DNA of 32,174 nt. It comes from a virus. Shown piece after piece: positions 8,148 to 16,264 of the stretch; positions within the stretch are counted from its first letter, which is position 1, and each line of letters starts with the position of its first letter. Below the pieces are notes generated by a model that saw only the letters and a list, made by a program, of their open reading frames with translations, did not search any database and was not told the DNA's origin. The stretch lies in IMG/VR virus record IMGVR_UViG_3300007735_000614, positions 1-32,174 of that record. One strand, 5' to 3'. The position numbers and the translations under genes were made by a program.

Positions 8148-8722
8148 GCGATCAGTTTCTCTCGCAAGTGAAAGTCGAGGGCGGCGATGCCGTCGTGCGG
8201 GCGTTCAAGAAGTTGACCGCCGACGTGCAGAAGGAACTCATCGAGACGCTCGCCGATCGTCAACTCGGGCAGATCGCGCAAGCGATGCGCTCCGAAGTTC
8301 TGTCGCTGCGCACTCGCACCGACGAGGCATACACGCGCAAGGGCAGCGGCCGGCGTTGGCCGTACCTCAAGCGCGGGGTGGAGGTGTCTCCAGGCACCGC
8401 CCGCCAGAAGGTCGCGTCGAGCATCGCCGTGATCCCGCTCGGATCGAAGCAGCGCCGCCTCTTCGTCGGGAAGCGCGTGGGCGTGACCGGGAGTAGTGGA
8501 TCGTTCTACGGCCGGCTGATCGAGAAGGGATTCAAGCTCAAGCGCGCCGGCGGATGGGTGAAGTCGGATCGCGTGATCCCGGGCAAGTGGCCCTTCTATC
8601 GACTCTTCAAGCGGCTCAAGCCGGGGGTCGAGGCCGAGGTCGTGCGCGAGTTCACCGACTTCATCGAGAGTTGGACCAACCCCGCTAGCAGCCGCAAGCA
8701 GAACAAGGGAGACCTGTCCTAA
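8144..8722 (+). CDS. HK97 gp10-like neck/tail protein
   Basis: 192 residues. Opens MSDQFLSQVKVEGGDAVVRAFKKLTADVQKEL, as HK97 gp10-family proteins do, with basic, aromatic stretches later (GRRWPYLKRG, FYGRLIEKGFKLKRAGGW, KWPFYRLFKRLKPG). The family lies between head closure and tail terminator genes and acts at the head-tail junction. ATG 8144 has GGGAGG upstream and overlaps the previous stop. It ends in a TAATG junction with the next gene. Somewhat longer than many gp10 proteins. Confidence 0.82.
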   Translation: MSDQFLSQVKVEGGDAVVRAFKKLTADVQKELIETLADRQLGQIAQAMRSEVLSLRTRTDEAYTRKGSGRRWPYLKRGVEVSPGTARQKVASSIAVIPLGSKQRRLFVGKRVGVTGSSGSFYGRLIEKGFKLKRAGGWVKSDRVIPGKWPFYRLFKRLKPGVEAEVVREFTDFIESWTNPASSRKQNKGDLS

Positions 8723-9171
8723 TGGCCCCTCCTGCCCAGACCGTTTGGAACATCGAGACGGCTGTCAAGTCGAGAATCTCGGCGACCGCCGCGATTACCT
8801 CGATCATCGGAACGAATCCGGTGCGGGTCTATCCCGAGATCCGATTCGACGGGCAGGCGCTCCCGGCGATCGTCTACGAGTTGAACACGACGAGCCCTTT
8901 CCAGACGCTCGTCGGGGCGCACACGCTGGCCCGCTCGAGCGTCGGCGTGCATTGCCTCTCGGATGACAAGCGGACCAGCATCGACCTCGCCCAGAAGGTG
9001 CAGGCCGCCTTCGATGACTGGTCGCAAGACTTCACGTCCGGGGCGATCCTGAAGTTGCGCGTCTGGAACACCCGCGTCTCTGGCATCGTCACGGACTACC
9101 AAGTACCCGGAGACGGTGCGACCTACGGTTTGTTCATCGCGACCGTGGAGCTAACCTGTCTGCACACCTGA
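8722..9171 (+). CDS. Tail terminator / tail completion protein (DUF3168-like)
   Basis: 149 residues. DUF3168-like features: N-terminal helix with VKSRISATAAITSIIG, RVYPEIRFDGQALPAIVYEL, and a central VGVHCLSDDKRTSIDLAQKVQAAFDD helix. Family members cap the tail tube and join it to the neck. The start codon overlaps the previous stop by one base (TAATG), implying coupled translation. Position directly before the tube genes fits well. Confidence 0.85.
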   Translation: MAPPAQTVWNIETAVKSRISATAAITSIIGTNPVRVYPEIRFDGQALPAIVYELNTTSPFQTLVGAHTLARSSVGVHCLSDDKRTSIDLAQKVQAAFDDWSQDFTSGAILKLRVWNTRVSGIVTDYQVPGDGATYGLFIATVELTCLHT

Positions 9172-9187
9172 CGAGGAGCAAGAAACA

Positions 9188-9577
9188 ATGGCACTCTCTT
9201 CTTACAACACGACTATCTCGATCGGCGGTACGAGTCTCGGAGAGGTGACCAACATCTCGGTCGGCGGATCTTCGCTGACCGAGATCGACATCACGAACCT
9301 GTCATCGACGGACAAGGCATACGTCATGGGCGCGCTCGAGGCTGGCACGCTCACGATCGACTTTTTCGCTCCTGCGAACTTCGCGGACTTCTCCGCTTCC
9401 CTCATTCCTGTGAGCGGAGATGCGACGGCCACGGCGTTCGTCATCGACTTTTCCGGCGGGGTTCTCGAGGCTAGTTTTTCGGGCATCTGCACGAATCTCT
9501 CGATCTCCGCAGAGCAGGATGGCGCGGTGACCGCGTCTGCTTCTGTCAAGCTCACGACCGCGATCACCTGGGCCTAA
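9188..9577 (+). CDS. Tail tube protein paralogue A
   Basis: 129 residues. Beta-rich protein of the siphophage tail-tube class, the building block of the hollow tube. Motifs GEVTNISVGGSSLTEIDITNL, MGALEAGTLTIDFFAPANF and NLSISAEQDGAVTASASVKL recur almost unchanged in the next gene. The ribosome binding site is GAGGAG. No extra immunoglobulin-like domain is present; length is short for a lone tube protein. First of three tandem paralogues. Confidence 0.82.
   Translation: MALSSYNTTISIGGTSLGEVTNISVGGSSLTEIDITNLSSTDKAYVMGALEAGTLTIDFFAPANFADFSASLIPVSGDATATAFVIDFSGGVLEASFSGICTNLSISAEQDGAVTASASVKLTTAITWA
9239..9382 (+). repeat. Direct repeat, copy in tube gene A
   Basis: A 144-base stretch starting 51 bases into tube gene A matches the stretch at the same offset in tube gene B, including a near-identical run from GGAGAGGTGACCAACATCTC onward. 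DNA-level similarity implies duplication of the gene within the phage lineage rather than distant paralogy. Confidence 0.75.
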
Positions 9578-9581
9578 TCTC

Positions 9582-9971
9582 ATGGCACTTTCCGCATACG
9601 CAACAGAGTTCTATGCGGCCGGGATTCTCATCGGAGAGGTGACCAACATCTCGGTGGGCGGGTCTTCGCTGACTGAGATCGACATCACCAGCCTGACGAG
9701 CACCGACAAGTCGTACATCATGGGCGCGCTCGATACCGGAACGATCACGATCGACTTCTTCGCCCCTGCGAACTTCTCCGGTTTCTCCCCGGTCATGCAG
9801 CCCTTGAGCGGGGATGATTCGGCCAGCGTGTTTCAAGTCATTTTCGCAGGCGGTGCTTTGAGCGCCTCCATTCTCGGCATCTGTACCAACCTGTCCATCT
9901 CGGCAGAGCAGGACGGCGCGGTGACTGCTTCTTCCACAATCAAGGCCACTTCGGCAATCACTTGGAGTTGA
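9582..9971 (+). CDS. Tail tube protein paralogue B
   Basis: 129 residues, exactly the length of paralogue A and nearly identical over residues 18-65 and 103-118; the N-terminus and the 66-100 region differ (FSPVMQPLSGDDSASVF). The gene starts five bases after paralogue A stops and has no clear ribosome binding site, so it probably depends on reinitiation, which would couple its level to A. It could form a mixed tube, a second tube type or one end of the tail. Confidence 0.8.
   Translation: MALSAYATEFYAAGILIGEVTNISVGGSSLTEIDITSLTSTDKSYIMGALDTGTITIDFFAPANFSGFSPVMQPLSGDDSASVFQVIFAGGALSASILGICTNLSISAEQDGAVTASSTIKATSAITWS
9633..9776 (+). repeat. Direct repeat, copy in tube gene B
   Basis: Partner of the repeat at 9239-9382: same length, same offset within the gene, most changes at third codon positions. 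This pattern indicates that both copies are under selection for protein sequence. Confidence 0.75.
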
Positions 9972-9975
9972 ACTC

Positions 9976-10431
9976 ATGGCAATCGTCGCACCAGGATCGC
10001 TTTTCAAGTACGCACCGACCGTCGGAGCCGGGGGCACCGTGAGCGTCACCGTGGCCGAGATCAAGTCGATTTCCGTCGATGGGATCTCGATCGCGGAGAT
10101 CGACACCTCGGCTCTTTCATCTTCCATCAAGTCGTTCATCGGCGGCACCAAGGACTCGGGAACGATCTCGATCTCCCTTTTCGCTCCGGCCTACAGCGCA
10201 GCCCTGCTCGGTACTACATCGAACAATGGCGCGCTGAATCCTGCGACCTATGCAAACGGTGCCGACTTCCGCAAGTTCGCAATCCAGTTTGGCCCCAATA
10301 CCGGGGCGGGTGGATTCGAGTTGGCGTTCTCCGGCTATGTCACATCGTTCAATGTTTCGGCCGCTGTCGATGGCGCAGTTGAAGCCGACCTGTCGATCCG
10401 CGTCACCGGAGCGTTCACTTCCTCGACCTGA
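9976..10431 (+). CDS. Tail tube protein paralogue C (diverged)
   Basis: 151 residues. It keeps the paralogue pattern at a distance: VAEIKSISVDGISIAEIDTSALSSSIKSFIGGTKDSGTISISLFAPAY matches the conserved part of A and B position by position, and SFNVSAAVDGAVEADLSIRVTGAF matches their C-terminal strands. Its middle has an insertion of about 15-20 residues. GGAG lies eight bases before the ATG. Being the longest, it may be the main tube subunit, with A and B as variants, or all may share the tube. Confidence 0.8.
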   Translation: MAIVAPGSLFKYAPTVGAGGTVSVTVAEIKSISVDGISIAEIDTSALSSSIKSFIGGTKDSGTISISLFAPAYSAALLGTTSNNGALNPATYANGADFRKFAIQFGPNTGAGGFELAFSGYVTSFNVSAAVDGAVEADLSIRVTGAFTSST

Positions 10432-10463
10432 TTCTCGCCTCGCACAACTAGGAGCACCACACC

Positions 10464-10823
10464 ATGACCGCCAACAAGGACTTCGTGCTTTCACTCGCCG
10501 CCTCCATTCCCGTGGAGGCGGTTTCCATTCCCGGCGTGGCCGAGCCGATCTCGGTGCGCGGGCTTACCGCCGGCGAGCGCGATGCCTTTGAGGCCGCGTG
10601 CTTCGTCGGCAAGGGCGCTAATCGGGAGATGAACTTCGTGAATCTGCGTGCGCGCCTGCTCGTGCGCTGCATCTGCGACGCGAGCGGCAAGCGCCTCTTC
10701 GCCGATGGCGACGTGGAGCAAGTCGCTGGCCTACCTGCGAAGGTCGTGGACCCGCTCTTCGAGGTCGCGCAGCGGCTCTCGGGAATGGGCGCCAAGGACG
10801 TGGAAGCCCTCTCGGGAAACTGA
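10464..10823 (+). CDS. Tail assembly chaperone G
   Basis: 119 residues. Acidic-helical protein in the position of lambda gpG, between the tube and tape-measure genes. It assists tape-measure folding and tube assembly and is not part of the virion in known systems. Starts ATG with TAGGAGC upstream. Its last codons contain the slippery heptamer GGGAAAC right before TGA; most ribosomes would stop here, some shift to the -1 frame to make the GT fusion. Confidence 0.85.
   Translation: MTANKDFVLSLAASIPVEAVSIPGVAEPISVRGLTAGERDAFEAACFVGKGANREMNFVNLRARLLVRCICDASGKRLFADGDVEQVAGLPAKVVDPLFEVAQRLSGMGAKDVEALSGN
10814..10820 (+). promoter_or_regulatory. -1 ribosomal frameshift site GGGAAAC
   Basis: In the zero frame the heptamer reads G GGA AAC followed at once by TGA, the X XXY YYZ pattern. 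A -1 slip re-pairs as GGG AAA and continues with CTG ACA GAG into an open frame ending at 11149. Lambda uses GGGAAAG at the same place in G/T. A stop codon directly after the site is also common. Efficiency and any downstream pseudoknot are not determinable here. Confidence 0.85.
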
Positions 10824-11149
10824 CAGAGCGCGCCACCCGTCGGTTCATCTTCCGCCTGGCGCTCGCGCTGGGAATGACGGTCGCTGAACTCGAGCAGCGG
10901 ATGAGCGCGCACGAACTCTCCGAGTGGATCGCCTACGACTCGCTCGAGCCGATCGGTGCATTCCGCACCGACTACGGCTTCGCGATGCTCGCCGCGCTGT
11001 ACGTCAACGCACACCGATCCAAGGGCAGCACGAGCGCGAAGGTGTCCGAGTTCATGCCGTGGCTGCCGAAGGCTGCGACGAAGGCTAACGACTCCGAGAA
11101 GTGGATCGCTATGCTCAAGGCGCTCGGAGGAGGCAAACCTAGTGGCTAA
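10820..11149 (+). CDS. T-frame extension of chaperone G (made as GT fusion)
   Basis: Open -1 frame adding 109 residues (LTERATRRFIFRLALALGMTVAELEQRM...PSG) to G, for a GT protein of about 228 residues. A separate ATG at 10874 exists but has no ribosome binding site, and coding-like sequence runs upstream of it to the slip site (RRFIFRLALALGMTVAELEQ is the typical T-domain opening). The T domain contacts the tape measure in known phages. It overlaps the tape-measure start by eight bases. Confidence 0.82.
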   Translation: MTERATRRFIFRLALALGMTVAELEQRMSAHELSEWIAYDSLEPIGAFRTDYGFAMLAALYVNAHRSKGSTSAKVSEFMPWLPKAATKANDSEKWIAMLKALGGGKPSG

Positions 11150-13253
11150 CGTCGGCGACCTCTTCGTGAACTTCAAGGTGAACACCGACGGCCTGAACGC
11201 CGGCTCGGGTGCTCTCGCTTCGTTCGTCAGCAAGGGCAAGCGCGACATCGGCGCGATGAACGGCGGCGTGGACGCTCTGTCGCAGTCGCTCTCCAAACTC
11301 GGCCTCGATCCGTCCTTCGTGATCCAGTTCCGCGACTTTGTCCAACTCGGCACGAAGCAACTCCCCAAGATGGTCGAGGGGCTTACTGCTCTGGCCCGCC
11401 AGGCGGCAACGCTGTCGGCGACCAAGGTCGCGACGAGCCTCCCGAGTGCGAGCGACTTCATCGGGCCGATGCCGTTCATCGGTCCCATGCCGGCAGCGAA
11501 AGCCCCGGAGATCGAGTTGGCCCCGCTCGAGGCGGCGCGCGCGGCGATCATCGACACGCGCTCGGAGATGCAGCGGCTCGTCGATGCCGGGAAGACTCGT
11601 TTCCCGCAGGGCGGGGTGATTTCCTACGGCGACGAGATCGAGCGAGCGATGCGTCGTGCACGCGAATCTGCGGCGAGCGGATCGGCGGCAGTCGCCGACG
11701 CGATCCAACTCGGCGCGGCCGGCGTGACGGAGAGCACGAAGAAGATCGAAACTTCCGTGGCATCCGCTGGCGTGGCGACAACCCAGGCGTTCACGAAGTC
11801 GGCATCGAGCGCGACTACCTTCGGATCGATGATCAGCACGACGGCTACTCGCGTGGTGTCTGCGGCTCGAGCGATCGGAGCGGCGATCTATGCGACGATC
11901 GGGCCGATCGGTCTGGCGGTAGCGGCCATCGCAGCGATCGGCGTGGCCTTCTACAAGGTCGCATCTGATCAGGCAGCCGCAGCCGAGGAGGCGTTCCAGC
12001 GCACGCTCACGATGGTGAAAGATCGAGCCGATGCTGCGGCGAAGGCTCTCGCCGAGATGGGCTCGATGCTCGCCAAGTCTCGCGAAGGACTCGAGAGCAT
12101 TGGCGATAAGGTTCGCGTGCAGTCAGCGGTGCTCGGCGCTGCACCCGGTCAGGAAGATCAAGCGGCCAAGCAGGCGGAACGTCTGAATCAGCAGCTCGCG
12201 GCATCGAATGCGATCATCGAAGCCGAGAAGAAGCGAGACGAACTTCAACGCCAAGCAGCAGCAGCATCCGCCGATCTAGCGCGCACGCAGCAGGCATACG
12301 ACGATGCACTCGCCGATGGCAACGACGATTTCGCCGAGCGAACTCGTCAGATCCTCGAAGCGAAGCAGCAGGAGACCAAGGCTATTTCCGAGGCCGCCGA
12401 CAAGGCGCGCCTCAACGCGGACGCGACGACCGACCAACTGCTTCTCCTGCAACAATCGCTCGACCTCGAGGACAAGATCGCAGCCAAGAAGGCGCAGCAG
12501 GAATCGATCGAGAAGGCCCGACTAGATCGGGAGGCGAGCATCTCCGCATTCATGGCCGAGGAACTGTCGCTCGAAGACGAGCGGCTCCGGCTCATGGAAG
12601 GCGAAGAGGCGCTCCAGACTGCGCTCTATCAGCGACGGCTCGAGGCGGCTGGACTCGAGGAGCAGATGATCTCCTACCTCATGGCCCAGCGCGCCGAGGT
12701 CGAGGCGTTGTCGAAGACTCGCGAAGAGGCCGACCGCAAGGAGCAGGAGCGCAAGGCAACGATCGAGGCCATCGCAGGCGATCTAGCGCGTCGCGAAGCC
12801 GACCTCGCCAGGACGAGCCTAGAACTTACGATCGGCAAGGCGGCCGCCGAAGCGCAACTCCTCGAGACCAAGATGCGATCGCTCGGCGTGAGCGAGGACG
12901 AGATAAGAGCCACGATGGAACGGCTCTCCGTGATCCAAGATCAGGAGAAGGCGATCAAGGACGCGCAGAAGGCCGAGGAAGAGCGGCAGAAGATGGTCGA
13001 GCGAGCGGCGCAGATGGAGAAGGACATCGCAGCGGCGACCGAGTCGGCTCGCGCGAAGGCGATGGAAGAAGACCTCAAGCGGCAGCAGATCACCGAGACG
13101 CTGTCCACGGCCATCGGCGGGATCACCGTGGCCGGCGCGTCGGATGCGATCGACATCGACAAGCGCGTCTATGACGAGACGAAGAAGCAGACGGACGAGC
13201 TGAAGAAGATCAACGAAGCACTACGCTCGAGTGGCGTGGCGGTACTGACATGA
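11142..13253 (+). CDS. Tape measure protein
   Basis: 703 residues from GTG 11142 (GGAGGAGG upstream). It sets tail length and is threaded inside the tube. The N-terminus VANVGDLFVNFKVNTDGLNAG is typical. A hydrophobic stretch lies at about residues 240-270 (AIYATIGPIGLAVAAIAAIGVAFYK is the core), and the rest is mainly long charged, Ala/Glu/Gln-rich coiled coil. No peptidase or lysozyme domain was seen. Using the usual ~0.15 nm per residue, a tail of about 100 nm is expected (inference). Confidence 0.92.
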   Translation: MANVGDLFVNFKVNTDGLNAGSGALASFVSKGKRDIGAMNGGVDALSQSLSKLGLDPSFVIQFRDFVQLGTKQLPKMVEGLTALARQAATLSATKVATSLPSASDFIGPMPFIGPMPAAKAPEIELAPLEAARAAIIDTRSEMQRLVDAGKTRFPQGGVISYGDEIERAMRRARESAASGSAAVADAIQLGAAGVTESTKKIETSVASAGVATTQAFTKSASSATTFGSMISTTATRVVSAARAIGAAIYATIGPIGLAVAAIAAIGVAFYKVASDQAAAAEEAFQRTLTMVKDRADAAAKALAEMGSMLAKSREGLESIGDKVRVQSAVLGAAPGQEDQAAKQAERLNQQLAASNAIIEAEKKRDELQRQAAAASADLARTQQAYDDALADGNDDFAERTRQILEAKQQETKAISEAADKARLNADATTDQLLLLQQSLDLEDKIAAKKAQQESIEKARLDREASISAFMAEELSLEDERLRLMEGEEALQTALYQRRLEAAGLEEQMISYLMAQRAEVEALSKTREEADRKEQERKATIEAIAGDLARREADLARTSLELTIGKAAAEAQLLETKMRSLGVSEDEIRATMERLSVIQDQEKAIKDAQKAEEERQKMVERAAQMEKDIAAATESARAKAMEEDLKRQQITETLSTAIGGITVAGASDAIDIDKRVYDETKKQTDELKKINEALRSSGVAVLT

Positions 13254-13263
13254 GGACTACCCG

Positions 13264-14031
13264 ATGGCCGTGATCGTCAAGGGCATCGACGAGACCGAGA
13301 GCAACGACTCGAAGAGCGCGCGCGTTTCGCTGCTCGTGACGGCTGTCTCGGCTGGGACGGCGGCCGGGTGCCGATCGCAACTCACGAGCGCGGGATACAC
13401 GCTCGGAGCGTCATACTCGGGCGGCGTTGCGTCTGGCGCGAAGTTGTCGAGCCTGAACTACGCGCCCGTGGAAGACTCGGGCGGCCAGACGTGGACCGCG
13501 ACGGCGACCTACTCGGACGATGCTTCAAGCGAGACGGCCGCGAACTTCGTCAAGATCGAATCGAGTACTCGCGTCGAGGCCGTCGACATCTGGCGCACCG
13601 GAGCGACTCTTCCGGGATATCCGCAGACTCCAGGACTCACGACTGACATCGGCGGAACAAGCGTGGACGCAGCCGGCGTTCCGGTCTCTGGTCTCGTGAC
13701 TCAACAAGAACTCACCTACACGGTGCGGATGAACTTCACGAGCAGCGATCAGGCGACCGTGAACTCCATGATCGGAACGAGGAACTCGAGCACCTTCCTC
13801 GGAGGCAACGCTGGCTTCGTTCTCTTCACGGGCGTGCGTCGGAGCCGAGTCGCTGTCGATCTCTACGAGGTCACCTATGCGTTCGTCTGGGATGCTGCGG
13901 CACACCTTCGCCAAGTGCCCAAGCGCACGGCTGATGGCGATCCTGAACTCTCGAACGGCTACGCGAGCGCGGTCTACGCTCGGCAACCGTTCCCCGGTGT
14001 CTCGAACTTCAACGGCCTACCGGGGATCTGA
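13264..14031 (+). CDS. Unrecognised distal tail protein
   Basis: 255 residues, beta-rich by appearance, Ser/Thr/Gly-rich, no signal peptide or catalytic motif. It lies directly after the tape measure where Dit-like or baseplate hub proteins are encoded. Features include a repeated strand pattern (WTATATYSDDASSETAANFVKI; LTYTVRMNFTSSDQATVNSMIG) suggesting two similar beta domains. AGGA precedes the ATG. A distal-tail or hub role is inferred from position only. Confidence 0.7.
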   Translation: MAVIVKGIDETESNDSKSARVSLLVTAVSAGTAAGCRSQLTSAGYTLGASYSGGVASGAKLSSLNYAPVEDSGGQTWTATATYSDDASSETAANFVKIESSTRVEAVDIWRTGATLPGYPQTPGLTTDIGGTSVDAAGVPVSGLVTQQELTYTVRMNFTSSDQATVNSMIGTRNSSTFLGGNAGFVLFTGVRRSRVAVDLYEVTYAFVWDAAAHLRQVPKRTADGDPELSNGYASAVYARQPFPGVSNFNGLPGI

Positions 14032-14033
14032 CG

Positions 14034-14558
14034 ATGAAGCCGACCATCAGCAAGGGACTCGGCGCGCTGACCCCGGAGACGTGGGGCGAGATCTATAAGG
14101 CCGTGCAGCAGACGAACGAGCCCGACCGCACGGGCGACTATTCGCAGCGCGAGAAGCGATTCGTCGGGCGAATCACGGGGAACCAGATCATCTCGGCCGG
14201 GCGCGCGCGCTGGTACTACGCGTGGGAAGAGGTGCGCCGATCCACGGTGGCGATTACGGTCGTGCAACCCGACAACCCTCGCAGCGGCACGACGAGCACC
14301 GACTACGCGATCAACCTCCTTGAGATCGGAAACACCGCGAGCAGCGCGTATGGTCTCGCGGTGACGAGTCTCGAGCTTGACGATGCGCCTGGCTACTCGA
14401 TCGCACCGCTGCCGAACGGAACGGTGGTCGAGATCATCATGCGCCGAGCCGTCAACGGCGCGCTCTGCTACGAGTTCATCGCACCGAATCCCATTGTGGG
14501 TGCGTGCGAGGCTCTCCTCGCAAGCGTGCTCGATGGCGGGACGTACGGGGAATCCTGA
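14034..14558 (+). CDS. Unrecognised distal tail / baseplate protein
   Basis: 174 residues. Starts two bases after the previous stop and overlaps the fibre start by one base. The central part (GRITGNQIISAGRARWYYAWEEVRR, TDYAINLLEIGNT) resembles small phage proteins found before fibre genes; it looks like an OB-type or beta-barrel adaptor, but I cannot name the family. A link between tail tip and fibre is inferred. Confidence 0.68.
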   Translation: MKPTISKGLGALTPETWGEIYKAVQQTNEPDRTGDYSQREKRFVGRITGNQIISAGRARWYYAWEEVRRSTVAITVVQPDNPRSGTTSTDYAINLLEIGNTASSAYGLAVTSLELDDAPGYSIAPLPNGTVVEIIMRRAVNGALCYEFIAPNPIVGACEALLASVLDGGTYGES

Positions 14559-15526
14559 TGAGCGACATCATAAAGCACAAGCGAAGCGGCACTACTGGGG
14601 TCGAGCCTCTCACGGGTGAACTCGTGCAGGGCGAACTCGCGATCAACTACTACGACGGCGCGCTCTTCGTGGAGACGGATCAGGGTGGCACGCTCGGCAT
14701 CGCGCGCATCGACGGCCGCAAGGTGAAGGTGGACTCGTTCACCTCGAGCGGAACTTGGACGAAGCCCGCCGGCGCGCGCATGGTCTACGCGATCATGGTC
14801 GGCGGTGGCGGCGGTGGCGGCTCTGGCCGTCGTGGTGCGGCATCGACTGCCCGAGGCGGAGGCGGCGGCGGTGCGGGGGCGGCCGTAACCGAAGTCACAT
14901 GGGACGCGGCCGACCTTCCCGCGACGATCAGCGTGACGATCGGAGCGGGCGGTACTGGCGGCGCATCGCGAACGACTAACGACACAAGCGGAGCGAATGG
15001 CACAGGAGGTGGAGTTACTCGACTCGGTGACGCTCCGGGCGTGTACGGTCGCGCAGTCGGCGGCACCTTCGGGCAGGGCGGCAACACGGCCGGCGGCACC
15101 GCCGGCACGGCGCAGACTGGCGGTCTCTTTGACGGCGGCGCAGGCGGCGCAGGCGGCACGCGCAACGGCGTATCGTCTCCGGTGTACGCGAAGGGCTGCG
15201 GCGGTGGCGGCGGCGGAGGTGGCATCTCTGGTTCAAATCTGTACGGTTTCGGCGGCGACGGTTCGGGCACGGCGCGCGTCGGCTCGACTGCACTCGGCGG
15301 GAACACGGACGACCCAGAACTTCCGCTCGTCGGATACTCGAACGGCATCGTCGCGACGGGCGGCGGTGGCGGCGGATCTGGGCTCCTGCAAGCCGGGCAG
15401 GCGGGCGCAGCCGGCGGCAACTACGGCGGGGGCGGTGGAGGCGGGGCGGCGAGCGAGAACGGCTACGCGAGCGGTGCAGGCGGCGCAGGCGGCGGCGGCC
15501 GAGTTGTCTTCGTGACCTACTTCTAG
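14558..15526 (+). CDS. Glycine-rich tail fibre / receptor-binding protein
   Basis: 322 residues. Residues 1-60 (HKRSGTTGVEPLTGELVQGELAINYYDGALFVETDQGGTL) are a common phage fibre N-terminal attachment segment. From about residue 65 (FTSSGTWTKPAGARMVYAIMVGG) it is a glycine-rich domain with many runs of four to eight Gly, spaced by short loops, as in fibre tips that form polyglycine-II bundles. The loops between Gly runs are the likely receptor-contact sites. It starts in a TGATG overlap with the preceding gene. Last large tail gene of the module. Confidence 0.82.
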   Translation: MSDIIKHKRSGTTGVEPLTGELVQGELAINYYDGALFVETDQGGTLGIARIDGRKVKVDSFTSSGTWTKPAGARMVYAIMVGGGGGGGSGRRGAASTARGGGGGGAGAAVTEVTWDAADLPATISVTIGAGGTGGASRTTNDTSGANGTGGGVTRLGDAPGVYGRAVGGTFGQGGNTAGGTAGTAQTGGLFDGGAGGAGGTRNGVSSPVYAKGCGGGGGGGGISGSNLYGFGGDGSGTARVGSTALGGNTDDPELPLVGYSNGIVATGGGGGGSGLLQAGQAGAAGGNYGGGGGGGAASENGYASGAGGAGGGGRVVFVTYF

Positions 15527-15536
15527 GAGGCGCGTC

Positions 15537-15707
15537 ATGCGATGGGCGATCGTGGTCGATGGAGTGGTGGAGAACATCGTGCTCTGGGATGGCTCCTCGG
15601 CTTGGTCGCTCGAGAAGCAAGCGCAAGCCGTCCAACTCGCCGAGGGCCAAGCGTGCGGCATCGGTTGGACGTTCGACGGGACTACGTTCGCGGAGCCGGC
15701 GGAATGA
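15537..15707 (+). CDS. Small fibre-adjacent protein
   Basis: 56 residues: opens MRWAIVVDGVVENIVLWDG, ends TFDGTTFAEPAE. Small proteins of this pattern (a start like xYAIVxxGxVxNVVLWDG and a C-terminal GWxxxGxxF) commonly follow phage fibre genes and are thought to be fibre tips or assembly helpers. AGGAGG lies 10 bases ahead, within the fibre stop region. It overlaps the following gene by four bases. Confidence 0.75.
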   Translation: MRWAIVVDGVVENIVLWDGSSAWSLEKQAQAVQLAEGQACGIGWTFDGTTFAEPAE

Positions 15708-16264
15708 AGTGGCTCGCTCTGATCGTGATGCTCGCCGGATGCTCGACCGCGACCGAGAAGATCGCCTCGAGCACGAACGAGATCCACGGACTCGCTCGCT
15801 CGAGCGGCCGTCGCTTCGAGACGATCCACGCCGAGACGGGGAAGCCCGACCCATCGATCCCGGAGATCCGCACCCAGGCCGAGGGCGGCATCCAAGAACA
15901 GGAGCAGATCATGGGACTGGTCGATGCCGTGCAGGTCTATCTCACGAACACGACGAACATTACGCCGTGGTGGGCCTCGCTCCTGACCTACGGCCTGATC
16001 TTCGGCTCGATCGCGTGCGTGGCGTTCATCATCTGGCACCTGGGCCTCGGTAAGTTCATCCGAGGCTGGCTCGGTCTCGTGACCCCGGCCGAGCAGAAGC
16101 AGGCCAAGCTTGCCGCGCAACTCATCGACATCGGCGGCGAGGATGCGCGCGATGCGGTGTGGAAACTGCGCGACGAGGATAGGATCTTCGATCAAGCGTT
16201 CCGTCGGTACGCTCCTGCGCGGAAGGCATCCGCGAAACCCAAGAAGAGGACTAGGAAACCATGA
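15704..16264 (+). CDS. Lipoprotein with internal membrane helix, candidate unimolecular spanin
   Basis: 186 residues. The first 12 residues are a lipoprotein signal ending in lipobox LAGC (Cys13). A helical periplasmic stretch follows (14-88), then a membrane helix at about 90-115 (LLTYGLIFGSIACVAFIIW core), then a basic C-terminal tail of about 70 residues ending KPKKRTRKP. A lipid-anchored N-terminus plus a downstream inner-membrane helix is the shape of u-spanins (T1 gp11 type) that fuse outer and inner membranes at lysis. The long cytoplasmic tail is unusual, so another envelope role is possible. Confidence 0.6.
   Translation: MKWLALIVMLAGCSTATEKIASSTNEIHGLARSSGRRFETIHAETGKPDPSIPEIRTQAEGGIQEQEQIMGLVDAVQVYLTNTTNITPWWASLLTYGLIFGSIACVAFIIWHLGLGKFIRGWLGLVTPAEQKQAKLAAQLIDIGGEDARDAVWKLRDEDRIFDQAFRRYAPARKASAKPKKRTRKP

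Noticed and set aside
10874-10876. ATG as an independent start for the T protein
   Set aside because: No ribosome binding site, and T-domain-like coding sequence continues upstream in frame to the GGGAAAC slip site.
14785-15420. Proline-rich minus-strand frame opposite the glycine-rich fibre
   Set aside because: Gly codons GGC/GGT/GGG read as Pro on the other strand; purely compositional.
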